From assembly GCA_019722365.1 (NCBI GenBank), contig JADFUC010000969.1:1-64000 (forward strand): a DNA stretch of 64,000 bases. The letters are read 5' to 3'. Both the position numbers and the translations under genes were made by a program. This stretch comes from Lithospermum erythrorhizon. Lineage: Eukaryota > Streptophyta > Magnoliopsida > Boraginales > Boraginaceae. Position 1 is the stretch's first letter. Each line of letters opens with the position of its first letter. The notes below the pieces were generated by a model that was not told the DNA's origin, did no database searches, and saw only the letters and a program-made list of their open reading frames with translations. Shown one piece after another: positions 22,262 through 33,597 of the stretch.

Positions 22262-23575
22262 TAATATGGGAATTTCACTATTATGTAGAAAAGGATCATT
22301 CTAAATGTTGGTCACATTGAAGGAAAGAAAGGAATAGACTTTTTGAGAGTTTGTTAACCTGCCTTGTCTGATGCAGAAAAGTTATAAAAAACATACAATT
22401 CAGTCGTAGTGTGAAAAATCTGAGTTGTTATACACGTCACAAAATAGTGTTTTTTTATGAAAGTACTATTTTGCTTTTATATTTTTAAGTATAGTAATTA
22501 AGAAAGTTATATTAGGAACAAAATAATTATTTTACTCCTAAAACATTATTTGGTGTTGTGTATAGTGTTTTCTTAAAAAAACGAATCAATGAAGTGCCAA
22601 TTATTGGAATGAAACCATGATTACCTGTTTTTCCCCCCAAAACCATTGTGTTCCATAACAAAGAAAATGACCTTACCAAAAGAATATATGGTACTTTAAA
22701 ATTTGGCTCGAAAAGTTTGGTTTGAGGTTTTATTCGACATAATTTGAGTAGGTTTGATGGAGTTTGAGCTCATAGTTTGATTCGGTTCGAACTATATAAA
22801 TATGTAATTTTGCAATTTTTTTTATATAATAAAGTGGTCGGATCCAAACATAGACATCAAGTTATACACAATTCTTCCATATCATATCATTCGAACCGAA
22901 TCTAAACTCGATAAATTAGTAAACGAAATTAAAGAAAGAAACAAGAAAGATTAATGAAATGATAATCAACATTCTCAGTAGGGTTGTTTTCGATTCGGTT
23001 CGATCGATTTTTTTTCAAATTTTTTGTGTGAAACCGATTGTATTGATTTTTAAATACATCAACCATTTCGCCTGGAAATTAATTTGGTTTGAATCGGTTC
23101 GGTTGATGTCGGTTTTCATGCTTAATCGGTTCGATTCGGTTGGTTTTTCAGTTCTACAAAAATAAAATTATACTCGGTATTAAAAGTTCATGATTTCAAA
23201 TCAAAATAGAGTAAACATTAATTTCAATCACATGCACCAAATGCATGATATAGCTTCCTAATATAGCTTATACTAACAATTTTTTTTTAAAAAACAAGTC
23301 ACTAAAATTTCGAATTAAAATAGAGTACTCATGATTTTAAATTAAAATAGTTTTCTGATATAGTTTCCACTAACATATTGCTTCCAAATAGTTTACCACT
23401 AACAGAGTTCAACAAATACATGATATAACTTATTGACAAATACTTTGGGTTTGGACTTGGAGTGTGGAGTAGACTTTTGACTTGGAGTGGATTATTTTTT
23501 AATTTAAAAAGTTGTGTAATAATCTTTTTCAAAATTTAAAAATTAAATGAAAAATTAAAAAGTATCCTGAAACAT
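22262..23575. other. STR8 3' flank and GGTTCGGTT-rich spacer
   Basis: The 3'UTR is presumed in the first 250 bases. From about 22690 to 23150 there are many TTCGGTTCG and CGATTCGGTT words in an AT-rich background, like those at 4160-4565 and 33360-33430. No gene is seen. Confidence 0.45.
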
Positions 23576-23607
23576 AAATATATATATATATATATATTGT
23601 CTAGAAT

Positions 23608-23620
23608 CGGTATCGAGCCA
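23608..23620 (+). promoter_or_regulatory. tRNA-Met primer-binding-site remnant of the pararetrovirus
   Basis: CGGTATCGAGCCA resembles the caulimovirid minus-strand primer site (complement of the initiator tRNA-Met 3' end) with a substitution and a one-base deletion. It lies within 15 bases of the (TA)n tract and just before the first viral coding sequence, which is where a genome linearised at its discontinuity would begin. Confidence 0.6.
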
Positions 23621-23629
23621 CGGGAGGAA

Positions 23630-24580
23630 GAAGTTATATTAAATAAATGCATTTGTTCATGGCCTGACGTTAAAACGGCTTTGAGTATAACTTGGCGTGG
23701 GATAAGCCCAGTTGTAAGTCCTTTGGTTGGCAATAAATCTAGGATTAAGCCGTGCTTATGTAAAAGGATCTTTAAGTTATCTGCTATTTTCATGGATGTA
23801 TTTAATAGATCTGGTTCACCTCTAGTTCAAATATTGTGACTTCTTTAGATAATAAGAGAGTAATAAATTCTCAAGAATATACTATCGCGGAAGAATCCGT
23901 AGATAGCGAAATACCTAAAGTAAATAAAATCATCTAGGAAATTGATTGAAGAATATTTAAACATCTTGCTCATAAAAGCGGAAGGCATTGATATCCTCCG
24001 GGCCCTTTTGAAACTATTCAATTGTTATCTAAACAATCTCTTGAAAAACAAAGAGAAAAGAAATTTAATTATATACACATAGGCCTGGTTCAAGTAGGCT
24101 TTAAACCTTTAACCAAAAAAGGGTTAAATCTTACATACATCGCTGCTGATGCAGAGATCTTCGGTTACTTGATTAGAGGACTCGCTCTCGATTATGTTGA
24201 ATCGAGTCTATGTAATGGACCCGTATCTTTTGATTGTTATCGAAACTTATCCCATATCATTAAATGATCGAGAATATTTAAATTTTAACATACAAATTAA
24301 AACACATAATTACAAAATGCTTAAAGGATCTATTCCTGTAGCCATAATATATAGAGTCTACTATAAATTTATGCATTCTGCCTTTGGTTCCAAGTTCAAA
24401 AGTCAAAAGATAACTAACAAAGGAGAAACTCTTTCAAGCGAAAGCAGTTTATCCCAGGTCCAAATCTTGTCATTCAGATCAATAAAATGGTCTGATATAT
24501 CATTACCAGATGAATGGCTCTTGGAAGGAACCCTTTCCAAAAATCTAGAAAATCCACCTTCACTAATACTAGGTTAAAAG
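23630..24580 (+). pseudogene. Viral movement-protein-like region (broken)
   Basis: Recognised by the short block GFKPLTKKGLN near 24090-24125 and ESSLCNGPV near 24205-24230, both typical of caulimovirid movement proteins that enlarge plasmodesmata. The frame is interrupted by stops between 23840 and 24010 and shifts near 24200-24270. It is followed directly by a Ser-rich linker, as in viruses where the movement protein is the N-terminal part of a polyprotein. Confidence 0.7.
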
Positions 24581-24593
24581 AGGTAACCCAATT

Positions 24594-26570
24594 ATGATGA
24601 CGAGTGCAAAACTTCGCGTTAATTTAAGCGGTAGAAGCTTTAGAAGTGATGATAGATCCAGCACCTCTACTATAGATCTTGGAAGAATCTCTCAGATACC
24701 TTCTGTTATAAATATTCCCACTACAAAACATAGGTACTCAACCTCGGATATCCCAAATAACATATTTCAGACAGCTGATTATACCACCAGAATTCCAAAA
24801 CCTATATCTGACAAGCAGTCACAGAATATTCGCCTCAGCATCTCCTTTAGCCTCTGCCGGTCTTGAAAATCTTAGAAATGAACTAAATGTTTTAGAAAAA
24901 GATTTCAAATTGACAAGCAATATTCTGAGAATGATTTTACATCTTCTCATGTCTGAGAGAAGAGGGTAATTTTCAAAAACTTCTTGAACCAGAGAAAAGG
25001 GATCCAAGAAATTTTTTATGATTTCATATCTACAGAAAAGGTCCAAATATTATTTTTCGATTGGTTTGAAATATATGCTTCTCAAAACCAAATTCATTAT
25101 CCTTTTAAAAATTCCATAGCACCCATAACAAAAAGAAAAAAGAAACCTATGTGGAGGCTCGAGGATGGTACCATCGTAGAAACAGAACATCCGCCTCTTA
25201 GGAAAATAGTACAGCCATATGGAGATGCAAGCGTTGAATTAAACGTTGAATTAGCACCCTTTAAGAATATAACTGATGATATCATCTCTAATACTAAGAA
25301 GATAATTGCCCAAAATAATTTTAGTAATGCCCACCTAAATACTATAGGTACCCAACTTTCTAGAATTGAGAAACATTTAGTAAGAGCAAAATCTTTCGGC
25401 CTTCGAATCAAATCGATATCAAAACAACAACCTATTTTTAAACCATTCCAAATCTCCAAAGGAAGTCAATTAGAAATCCAAAATAATCGAAATGAATTTA
25501 TAACAGAACTAAAATCTCAAATAGAAAGAATAAACTTTTCTACGTTCAAAAAGCTCGTAGTAGTTGTTACATCATTCTGATACGCCCGACCAAGCAATTC
25601 TAGCATGATAAATCTTCTTTAAGTCTCTACAAAAAATATTATAGGCGTCCTCGATATTCCATCAGAAGATGAGGATATTGATAGCGACACAAATAATAAT
25701 CAAATTACAAAACTACATTGGACAAATCGCCTACAGCTCTAGATATAGTGCCTCTATCAACACCAGATCTCCAGCTAGAAAATATGCCCAATAAATACAC
25801 ACAACCAAACTATAAAACCTCGTCCCTTTATGAATGAAATATTGACGGGATGGTAGAATATAGAATACTCAATTTATTACAACAAATGACTATTGCAGCT
25901 AATGCCTACAAAACCCAAATTCATACATCAGAAAAAAGCCATAGCCGAACTCCTCATTGTGGAAGCTACGGAACGAGATCAAGGGAGATGGTGGGATTTC
26001 CGCTAACCAACGAAAAAGAAGAAATTTTAGAATCCATCAAGCGATGATGAAGGAATACCAGCATAGAGCAATTAGGAGAACCACGTACGACGCCGTTTCG
26101 ATTAATTCTCGCTATATCTCCATTTATAGGTGATTATTTCTTAAAAAGATAAGAATGCTGAACTACTATCAAATTTAAAATGTAAAAAGATCAGCGATCT
26201 CCAATGGTATACCAATACTTTTCTAACCCGCATCTATATAAGGGAAGATAGTAACCAGCCTTTCTGGAAAGAAAAATTTCTTGTAGGTTTACCTACACTT
26301 TTAGGGGAAAGAGTTAGAAATAGAATAAAAGAATCACATGGAACCCCCATTCCTTACTCCAAATTTACCTACGGGGAACTAAAAAGCCTAACCCAACAGG
26401 AAGGTCTGAAAAATATGTCGAACTAAAAGCTTGAAATACTTAAAATGGGAGTTAAAGAGAAACGAAAAAAGAACTTGGATTCTTTTGCAAACAATTTGAT
26501 ATAACCTTAATCTAAAAACTGTGATAGCTTGTAAATCACAACACGCATCCCAAAAAACCATCTTATAAAT
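24594..26570 (+). pseudogene. Viral polyprotein linker and capsid region (broken)
   Basis: A Ser-rich stretch (24594-24866) is followed by a longer open segment (24984-25580) and then fragments in different frames. Capsid-like blocks such as KFLVGLPTLLGERV (about 26275-26315) and a preceding segment rich in aromatic residues match the caulimovirid coat protein core. Many stops and frameshifts are present. Confidence 0.65.
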
Positions 26571-26685
26571 CAAAGCACAAAAATATCATGAGAAAACTGA
26601 CAAGAAAATTTAAACTAACAAAGAAACCTAATTATAATCCCCGAAGATAAAAAGAAAAAGAACAAAACAAAACAAAGTATTGCCT

Positions 26686-26727
26686 TGTTATAAATGCGGT
26701 AGGAAGGGACATATCTCCAGATATTGT
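26686..26727 (+). pseudogene. CCHC zinc knuckle of the viral capsid region
   Basis: Fourteen codons give CYKCGRKGHISRYC, a C-X2-C-X4-H-X4-C knuckle with all four metal ligands present. In the family it binds nucleic acid during packaging. The surrounding frame is disrupted. Confidence 0.85.
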
Positions 26728-27201
26728 AGACTAAATAAACAAATCAGAGAACTCCAAATTGAAGAAGAAACTCTTAACCAAATTGAACTGTTACATTTGC
26801 GTTATACAGAATTCATGAGGAGATGATACCGATGAAGCTTACAAATGGATGAAGTTATTTATTTACATCTTTCTCGAAAGACACGAAGGCAGTTATAAAC
26901 ACATAACGTTCTTACCAAAGAACAAAAATTCATGATGGATATCATCCAATATGTTAATGATCCTTTAAAACAAAAGGAATATTTAGAAAAACTTTGTAAG
27001 GATTTGTTTGAAGAAAAATAAAACCTCCAAAAATAATCAAACAACACCCACCATGTCGCCAAAACTTATGATCTCGCAACCATACTAAGCAGACAGAAAA
27101 AGCAGAAAAGCAAAAATCATAACTATCACAATTTCTGAAGGAAACAAAAGATGTCAAACAAGAAGTTAAACAACTCAAAGAAAAACAACAAAAGATAGTG
27201 A

Positions 27202-29283
27202 TGTTAGCATATGGCGTCTTGGGGGGTGAATGAGGACTAAGGGTGATGAGCCCTTTTAGGCTTATAAACATTAATACAAGTTTTACCGTTAATACGACTT
27301 TAGCAATTTGTAACACAAATGTTGCGGAATAGGTTAAAGTAACATTAACACCCTCAAATGAATGTCAGATAAAAGATAAAACAATAAAACGATTTAGCAA
27401 TCATTATGTGTAATAAATATCCAAAATTTATTTTGATCGATATTAACATTAAGCTCATTAAATTGCATAATACGATTAAGTCCATTCATGGCCCATTGAT
27501 CGATCCTAGCAATCTATTAAACATACCTTGATTGATACATAGATATACTAGGTGAGTTTAAAAGAATATTCTGATAACAAGTTTAGTATGATTTGATAGG
27601 TGCGGAATATAACAATTAAGTTCTCGATCGAATCAAACTATCTTAATCATGAATATTAATCAGAATATGTTCTATTCTATAAACTAGCATATAATCGAAT
27701 CTAGAATTCTAACATATATATAATAATGTGCGATAAAGTAAGAGTATGGAAAGAAGATCTGAGCTTCGACGGTGTTTTCAGAGGTTCATTGTCTACGTCC
27801 AGACCCGAGGCTCCTCGCAGGCTTTCACTAGAATCACTAGATGGCTTCTTGAATGTTGGTGGAAGCCCCGAACCAACTTTAACTCTTAGGCTACATGCGT
27901 TAATACACCGCTAAGAATTGGGGCTAGCCTAAGTTTGACTCGATCAAGTCGGATGCAACTCCTACACCTCGAGCACTACATGTACTATTGTGAGCACTAG
28001 CCTCAACACTCTGACAATCTACTCGATTCCTAGCAGGTAAGCCTCCTGACACCTCGGACCTGACCTCTAGTATGAAGAACAAATCTAACTTAATGAGACA
28101 TCTGCTATAGAATAGAGATTGTTGTTTTTATCCCGATCTAAATGCTCCTCGATGAACTCTGATAGGATTAATTTTGGCACAATTTAACTCCTTACATTGA
28201 GTAGATAATACATTGAAACTTGTTCCAAATCCTTGTTGAGTAAGATAAGACTTTAGCTCTTGAACTCCCATTTAGGCATTTAAATCGAAACACCTTGAAT
28301 GCTCTTTAGTTTCCCATTCATTTCAAAGTTTAGCACAAACCAAACTCGCTCTCTTTGATAAATCACAATTAAAGCTCACATGTATTTGAGAGATTTGGTA
28401 TTTAAAGATGAAAATAGTATAAAAATATTTAAATTGTTTGGAAAAGTTGGGAAGAGTTTGGAAGATTGGGTATGTATTTAAAGGGTGAGAAAATGGGTTA
28501 AAAAACGGACAAAAGCGGCTGCTTTTGACACCCTCGAGACCTCATCGAGAGGCTGGAGATGCCGATGGGGGTCTATCAGCTTGACAAAAAACACCCAGTC
28601 ATCGAGCGGGGTCTCGATGAGCGGTGCCCTAGCGAGCAAAATTGCATTTCGGCTTCGTTATAACTCCGATTTGATGATTAAAAAGCGTTAGGCATTTATT
28701 TTGAAACCCTTTAATAAATAATTCAAACCCCAGTTTTATACACATTAAGATTTTTAAAATATTTTCTTTTGACAAACATTCTTAAAAATATTGAAAGCGG
28801 TTAGATCTTTTAGTAAAATGATTTGAAAAATATCTCCCAAATAAGAACTTCAATGAATCAAGGAAAGAAAATAAGTAATATTCAAGCATAACTTTTACCT
28901 AATCTTCGGCTTGCATCCAAGACTTTCGTCTCTTCGATCTTGATTCTTAAATGAACTTTTCTTCTTAATTATTTCGTGGCCCAGGTAGATGGACGTCTTC
29001 TTCTTCGTAGCCATTCTTACGACTTTGAAGAACTTTGTATGATTGATTCTTCTTATACCGCCATCTTTGTATTTTGGCATTGCAAAATCACCTTGAGGCT
29101 CATGTGGAACTTCTTCATTGTCTTCCAATGCCTTGATATTGTGCTTGTTTGATATTAATGTCAACTTTCGTCGACAAACGCATTTCTAACCTACCTATGA
29201 AATAAATCACTTAAGCACATATGTTGAATGGTAAAATCAATGTTTAAGTCATCATTAAATAAGGTCTAAGGACAAGTAGTCCA
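27202..29283 (-). mobile_element. Solo LTR inserted in the pararetrovirus
   Basis: The insert begins TGTTAGCATATGG and ends AAGTAGTCCA, giving TG..CA ends, and is flanked on both sides by the 5-bp duplication AGTGA (27197-27201 and 29284-29288). Joining the flanks returns a continuous viral frame across the site. It is 2082 bp with no internal retroelement domain, so a solo LTR left by LTR-LTR recombination is the simplest reading. A GGGGGGTGAAT block near the left end and a TCGAGACC/GGTCTCGA block (about 28535-28625) recur in the copia LTR at 59503-60882, which suggests minus orientation. The 89-codon minus-strand frame at 28895-29164 resembles no known protein. Confidence 0.88.
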
Positions 29284-29399
29284 AGTGAGACCATACAAGT
29301 AATTTTGTAAACTATTTGAAAACTTGATATAGGCGATGATGATGAGGAAGATACACAAGTCTCTTGAAGTATTGTGATTTTTGTGCATCCTTGAAATAA

Positions 29400-31240
29400 C
29401 CTCACAAAAATATATGGTTAAAATCACCCTTAATTTTTCCAAAATTGTAAAAGATTGACCTGATAGCATTATTTGACATTGGTGCGACACCGATTTTATA
29501 AAGAAGAATTGTTCTAAAAAAATTCAACTGCTCACAAATGAAAGACTTTCAGCTGCAAACAATGCAAGATTAGAAATTTCTAATAAATGCGAAGCTAGTA
29601 TAGTTAGCAATGGACTAACTATAAGGTCCTCATATATTATTACCCCGGATATAAATCACAGCGTGATATTAGGAACACCATTTATAAACCTTATAACGCC
29701 TTATAGGGTAAATGATGATGGTATCTTTAAAAATTAAAAGGAATAAAAAATATTTTATTTTTGTTGAAAACTTAAAACTCGTCACCCTAAATGTCGCAGA
29801 GCAAAAATACGTTTACCAAATCAAATTAATGTTCATATACAAAGGGAAAACAAAAATACCTACAACGTCTCGAAGATATCGCGTTATAAAGAATAAATAA
29901 ACTGACAAAAATAGGTCGGTATCTTTCCCAATCTGAATGAAATATGTTGGAAATTTCCAAATGCTTTGCGGAAAAGCGTATAGTTGATCTCCCGCATGAA
30001 GATAATTTTGATGAAAGAAACATTCCAACTAAAAAGCAGACCATTACAAATGAATGCGAGAATTGAAACAAATATTGTAAAAGCTGAAATAAAAAAGACC
30101 TAAAATCAAAAAGGTCTGCATACAAAAAATTAAGTAGCCGCGGCCTTATCTGTTATACAATATTCGATAAGAACTTCGAGAAATTGAAGAGGGACACCTA
30201 GGCTTATCATTAATTATACCCTTAAATCTTGCATTAAATGGATTAGATATCCACTTTCAAATAAGAAAAGACTTATTACAAAAGTTACACTCATCATTCA
30301 TATTTTCCAAATTCGACATGAAATCTGGATTTTGGCAAATCTGAATGTCTCAATGATAGGTATAACGCTTTCTTGTACGCTTTTGGGCAATATGAATGGA
30401 TAGTAATGTCATTCGGGTTTAAAATACCCGCCCCGAATTTCGAGAGAATAATGAATGATATATTTAATCCATTCGACTTCGTATTGTTTACATTGATGGC
30501 GTTCTTGTGTATAGAAAAGCAGAACAGCATTTCAAATACTTAAAGATATTTTTTACAATAGTAAAGAAAAGTGGATTGGTTGTTTCTAAGAAAAAATTCT
30601 TTATTCGAGCCAAGGTCGAGATTCTTGGGTCATTATATAACTTCGAGGTATCGCTCCTATAGAGAGGTCTTTAGCCTTTGCTTCCAATTTCTTGATAAAA
30701 TACTTGATAATACGATTACAAAAGATTCCTAGGGAGCTTGAATTATGTCCTTGATTTTTGTCCAAATATTAATAGGATAGCCAAACCCTTGCATGATAGG
30801 TTAAAGAAAAACCCTGTCCCCTGGACCAATGAACATACTAAAGCAGTCCAGCAAATCAAGCAACAGGTCTTAGAGATCCCTTGCCCCACACCTACTTGAG
30901 ACCCAAACCGAGCAAAGTTGTAAAAGCAGATGCCTCAACTGCGGTTATGGGGGAATCCTAAAACAGAAAATGGACAACAAAGAACAAATTGTCCAATTTA
31001 CTTCTGCACATTGGAATGAAACCCAGAAAAACTATTCCACAATAAAAAAGAAAATCTTATCTATTGTCATGTACATTCAAAAATTTCAGAATAATTTATT
31101 AAATCAAAAATTTCTTTTACGAGTTGATTGTAAATCTGCAAAAGAGATTTTACAAAAAGATGTTCAAAATATTGCATCCAAACAAATTTTTGCTAGATGT
31201 AGTATACTTTTACATGTTGACTTTGATATTGGGTAGCGTA
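29400..31240 (+). pseudogene. Viral protease-reverse transcriptase-RNase H region (broken)
   Basis: The protease active site reads FDIGAT at about 29472-29489; the usual Thr/Ser after Asp is Ile. The reverse transcriptase has FSKFDMKSGFWQI near 30305-30342 and, at 30489-30500, YIDG in place of YxDD, so the second catalytic Asp is lost. RNase H begins at KADAST near 30925 and continues through an open stretch at 30970-31236. Stops and frameshifts occur between all blocks. In the family this part copies pregenomic RNA into DNA. Confidence 0.85.
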
Positions 31241-31249
31241 TCAAAGTAG

Positions 31250-32460
31250 CTTCATGCGGATTTTCTAACAAGAGAATTCCTCAACAGGGCGACAATGGCA
31301 CCAAGAAAAATAACAACAAAAATCCTCCAAAACAACCTCGTCAAATTACCAGCGAAAAGCAAAATCTTAGGTGATATTTTTTAGAAGAACAAAATGAAGA
31401 ACAAATACCCGGGAAGATAAGGAATACAACAAGCTGGATCTGATCTGACAGATACGCCACAAATTACGGAAGCCACTAGAACAAATCTCAAAATGGCAAA
31501 TCGAGGAAAAAATGCTCCTTGACATCTAATTCTCTAAAGAGCACTTCTAAAAGCGAGAGGTTGTTTGCACCTGACTCATCTATATTGAAGCAATTTCAAG
31601 CTCACGAGGTTGCTAGCATGACCACACTTCTTCAAAACCTATTTCAAAAATACATACATAGCCGGTTATCAGCACTTAATGATAACAATCCTTATTTTTA
31701 CAAACAAAGTTTTCAAAATATTGTGGCAGTTGAACCATCATACCTCACCCCAAATCCTATTCAAACACTTTTAAAAATATTTTCCGGTATGTGGTTTAAA
31801 CCTTGGGACCTTTAAAAAACTAAGAGAATATTATGAGAATATCTTGATTGAGACCCGCTCGATTTGAAATAACTCATTCTTCTTAAATGATCATCTGAGT
31901 CACAGGATTTTCTACCTACAAAATGTTAAAGTTTAAACCCTGACAATAAGGGTTGAGACATCTGAAATTGGGAATTCCACTGAGGATTCAAATGTGAGGC
32001 AAGAGAAAACCTCGCGTACACCACATTTGACTATTGGGATTACCAACAAACTTGGTATAACACGTTCTACGTCTGGCTTGAGAGAAATATAGACACTACA
32101 TGGCTTATATACTTCACAAAATTTAATCCAAAAGACATTCCAAATTGGTTCGTACAATGGTGGAAGAATCTTGGCCCAGTCCTTGAGATACTACCAAAGC
32201 AAGCATATGAGTCATTTCAAAGTTTTTCAAATCAATTCAAAATCCTAGAAGAAGAGAAAAAATTTCCACCTTTATTCTCCTTCTGTTCCCGTTTCTTTGT
32301 CCCTTGGGTATTTGCTTGGGAAATTGATTTCCACATGCAAGAAAGAAATGTCCCCGGACTTATTAGAAGATTCAAAGTTCGATGGTGGAAAAATATAATG
32401 CATGGAATCTGATATCTCATTCTGATCAAGTGGATCAAAAAGATCAACCCTTCAAATCGT
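31250..32460 (+). pseudogene. Second viral reading frame, unknown function (broken)
   Basis: Pieces in several frames follow the RNase H: an open stretch 31519-31815 and a Trp/Phe-rich segment about 32040-32400 (for example VQWWKNLGP). Several caulimovirids with a polyprotein carry an extra frame of unknown role in this position. No catalytic motif is seen. Confidence 0.5.
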
Positions 32461-33061
32461 TATTTTTAACCCAAAAATGCATCATGTGAAGCCATGGCGG
32501 CGGCCAGGACAAAATGACTATAAACATCATAGACCAAATCTGGCGGATCTGGGAAAATGAGGACGGCTTGTTATGGTATATTCTCCTGAAATATAACGGT
32601 GATATACATACTTAAAAAAATTATTATCAGCGTCTCATATGCTGCGGGAATCGGTAAATGCCTCGGGGACATAATATATCTCATATTGTTACGAGTAAAA
32701 TTTTCCAAAAACGAGGCGAAACGTTCTTTAACACCGCCACCTATGGTATAAACTAATACATAACAAGCTTGATACCAAGCTGATTGGGAAAAAACAATGG
32801 AAGAAATATACAAAGAAGATATGAAAAATGGCGGTACACGGGGAAAAGATGATGAAGTGGTGAGGCGCTTGACAAAATCATAAACCAAGGAACCTTTTCA
32901 GCCGAAAGAAAGAAAAGCAAATAGTATACCCACTACAAAAGTTGGCTTGATGTACCCACAGCTACAAAAGTTGATGCTTTCTGACTAAGCAGAGTAACTT
33001 TGATAGGCTGATAGTGGCCCCTTTTATTTTCGAGAGAATTGTATCTTGACTGACTTCCATC
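32461..33061 (+). other. Viral non-coding spacer / 3' end
   Basis: Degenerate sequence between the second frame and the promoter. A minus-strand open frame (32571-32888) has no recognisable content. Confidence 0.4.
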
Positions 33062-33070
33062 TATAAAAGG
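33062..33070 (+). promoter_or_regulatory. Pararetroviral TATA box
   Basis: TATAAAAGG followed by AGGGGTTAAG lies after the last viral frame and before a leader-like stretch that fades out by about 33230. This position fits the caulimovirid pregenomic promoter. Any residual activity near the downstream gene (start at 33598) is untested. Confidence 0.65.
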
Positions 33071-33239
33071 AGGGGTTAAGAAAACTTAGAAGGACCTTGT
33101 GAAATTTTAGATTTTCCTAGCGGTCAAATTCTCTAGCAGAAAATCGTTCAAACATTGTATCCAAATTCCAATTTAGAATCACCGATAATATTGTAAGTTT
33201 CAAACATCAATCTTTTTACTTTTATTTTTTCTTTTTGCC

Positions 33240-33597
33240 ATGTTTTGTTTAAATATTTTATTTTATATTAGTTTTATCTACGCATATCTATCTATTGCAA
33301 CATTGATTTTACATTCGTTTTTCTATATCTCTAACGTATCTATTACAACTTTTATATATAACTTCATTCGGTCGATTCGGTTTCGGTTCGGTTTATATAA
33401 AATGAAAGCCGAGTATTTTTGTCGGTTTTAAATTTTTTTTATTATTTCGATTTCATCTCGTATTCTTTCATCAATCGGTAAAAATGGTTTCGATCGGTTT
33501 GGGAATTTGAAGGAATTTGAAGGAACCGATAGTCTCTTGCTTTTCCAAAACTTTCCCAAACAGAAGAAAAGAGAAGCAACCAAACTCAGCTCCAAAA
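33240..33597. other. Spacer between pararetrovirus and FEY-like gene
   Basis: AT-rich sequence with a TTCGGTTTCGGTTCGGTTT block at about 33368-33395, like the words on the virus's left flank. It presumably holds the promoter and 5'UTR of the next gene. Confidence 0.45.

Larger units (their letters stand above)
23600..33230 (+). mobile_element. Endogenous pararetrovirus (Caulimoviridae), near full length, decayed
   Basis: In genome order this holds a tRNA-Met primer-site remnant (23608), movement-protein-like sequence, a capsid region with a CCHC knuckle (26686), aspartic protease (29475), reverse transcriptase (about 30160-30700), RNase H (about 30910-31240), a second reading frame of unknown function (31250-32460), a spacer and a TATA promoter (33062) with leader. 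Without the 2082-bp solo LTR it is about 7.5 kb, a normal caulimovirid genome length. Order and the extra 3' frame suggest a Florendovirus- or Petuvirus-like virus; the genus is uncertain. Every frame is broken by stops and frameshifts and two catalytic motifs are lost, so it cannot encode working proteins. A TA dinucleotide run abuts the left end. Confidence 0.85.

Noticed and set aside
23128..23142. GGTTCGATTC resembling a tRNA B box
   Set aside because: It is part of a GGTTCGATTCGG word-rich repeat and no tRNA cloverleaf can be drawn.
28895..29164. 89-codon minus-strand frame inside the solo LTR
   Set aside because: No recognisable domain; LTRs often contain chance frames.
33517..33597. 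Extension of the FEY-like frame upstream of 33598
   Set aside because: It begins with TTG, not ATG, and the sequence is not conserved; the first ATG is at 33598.
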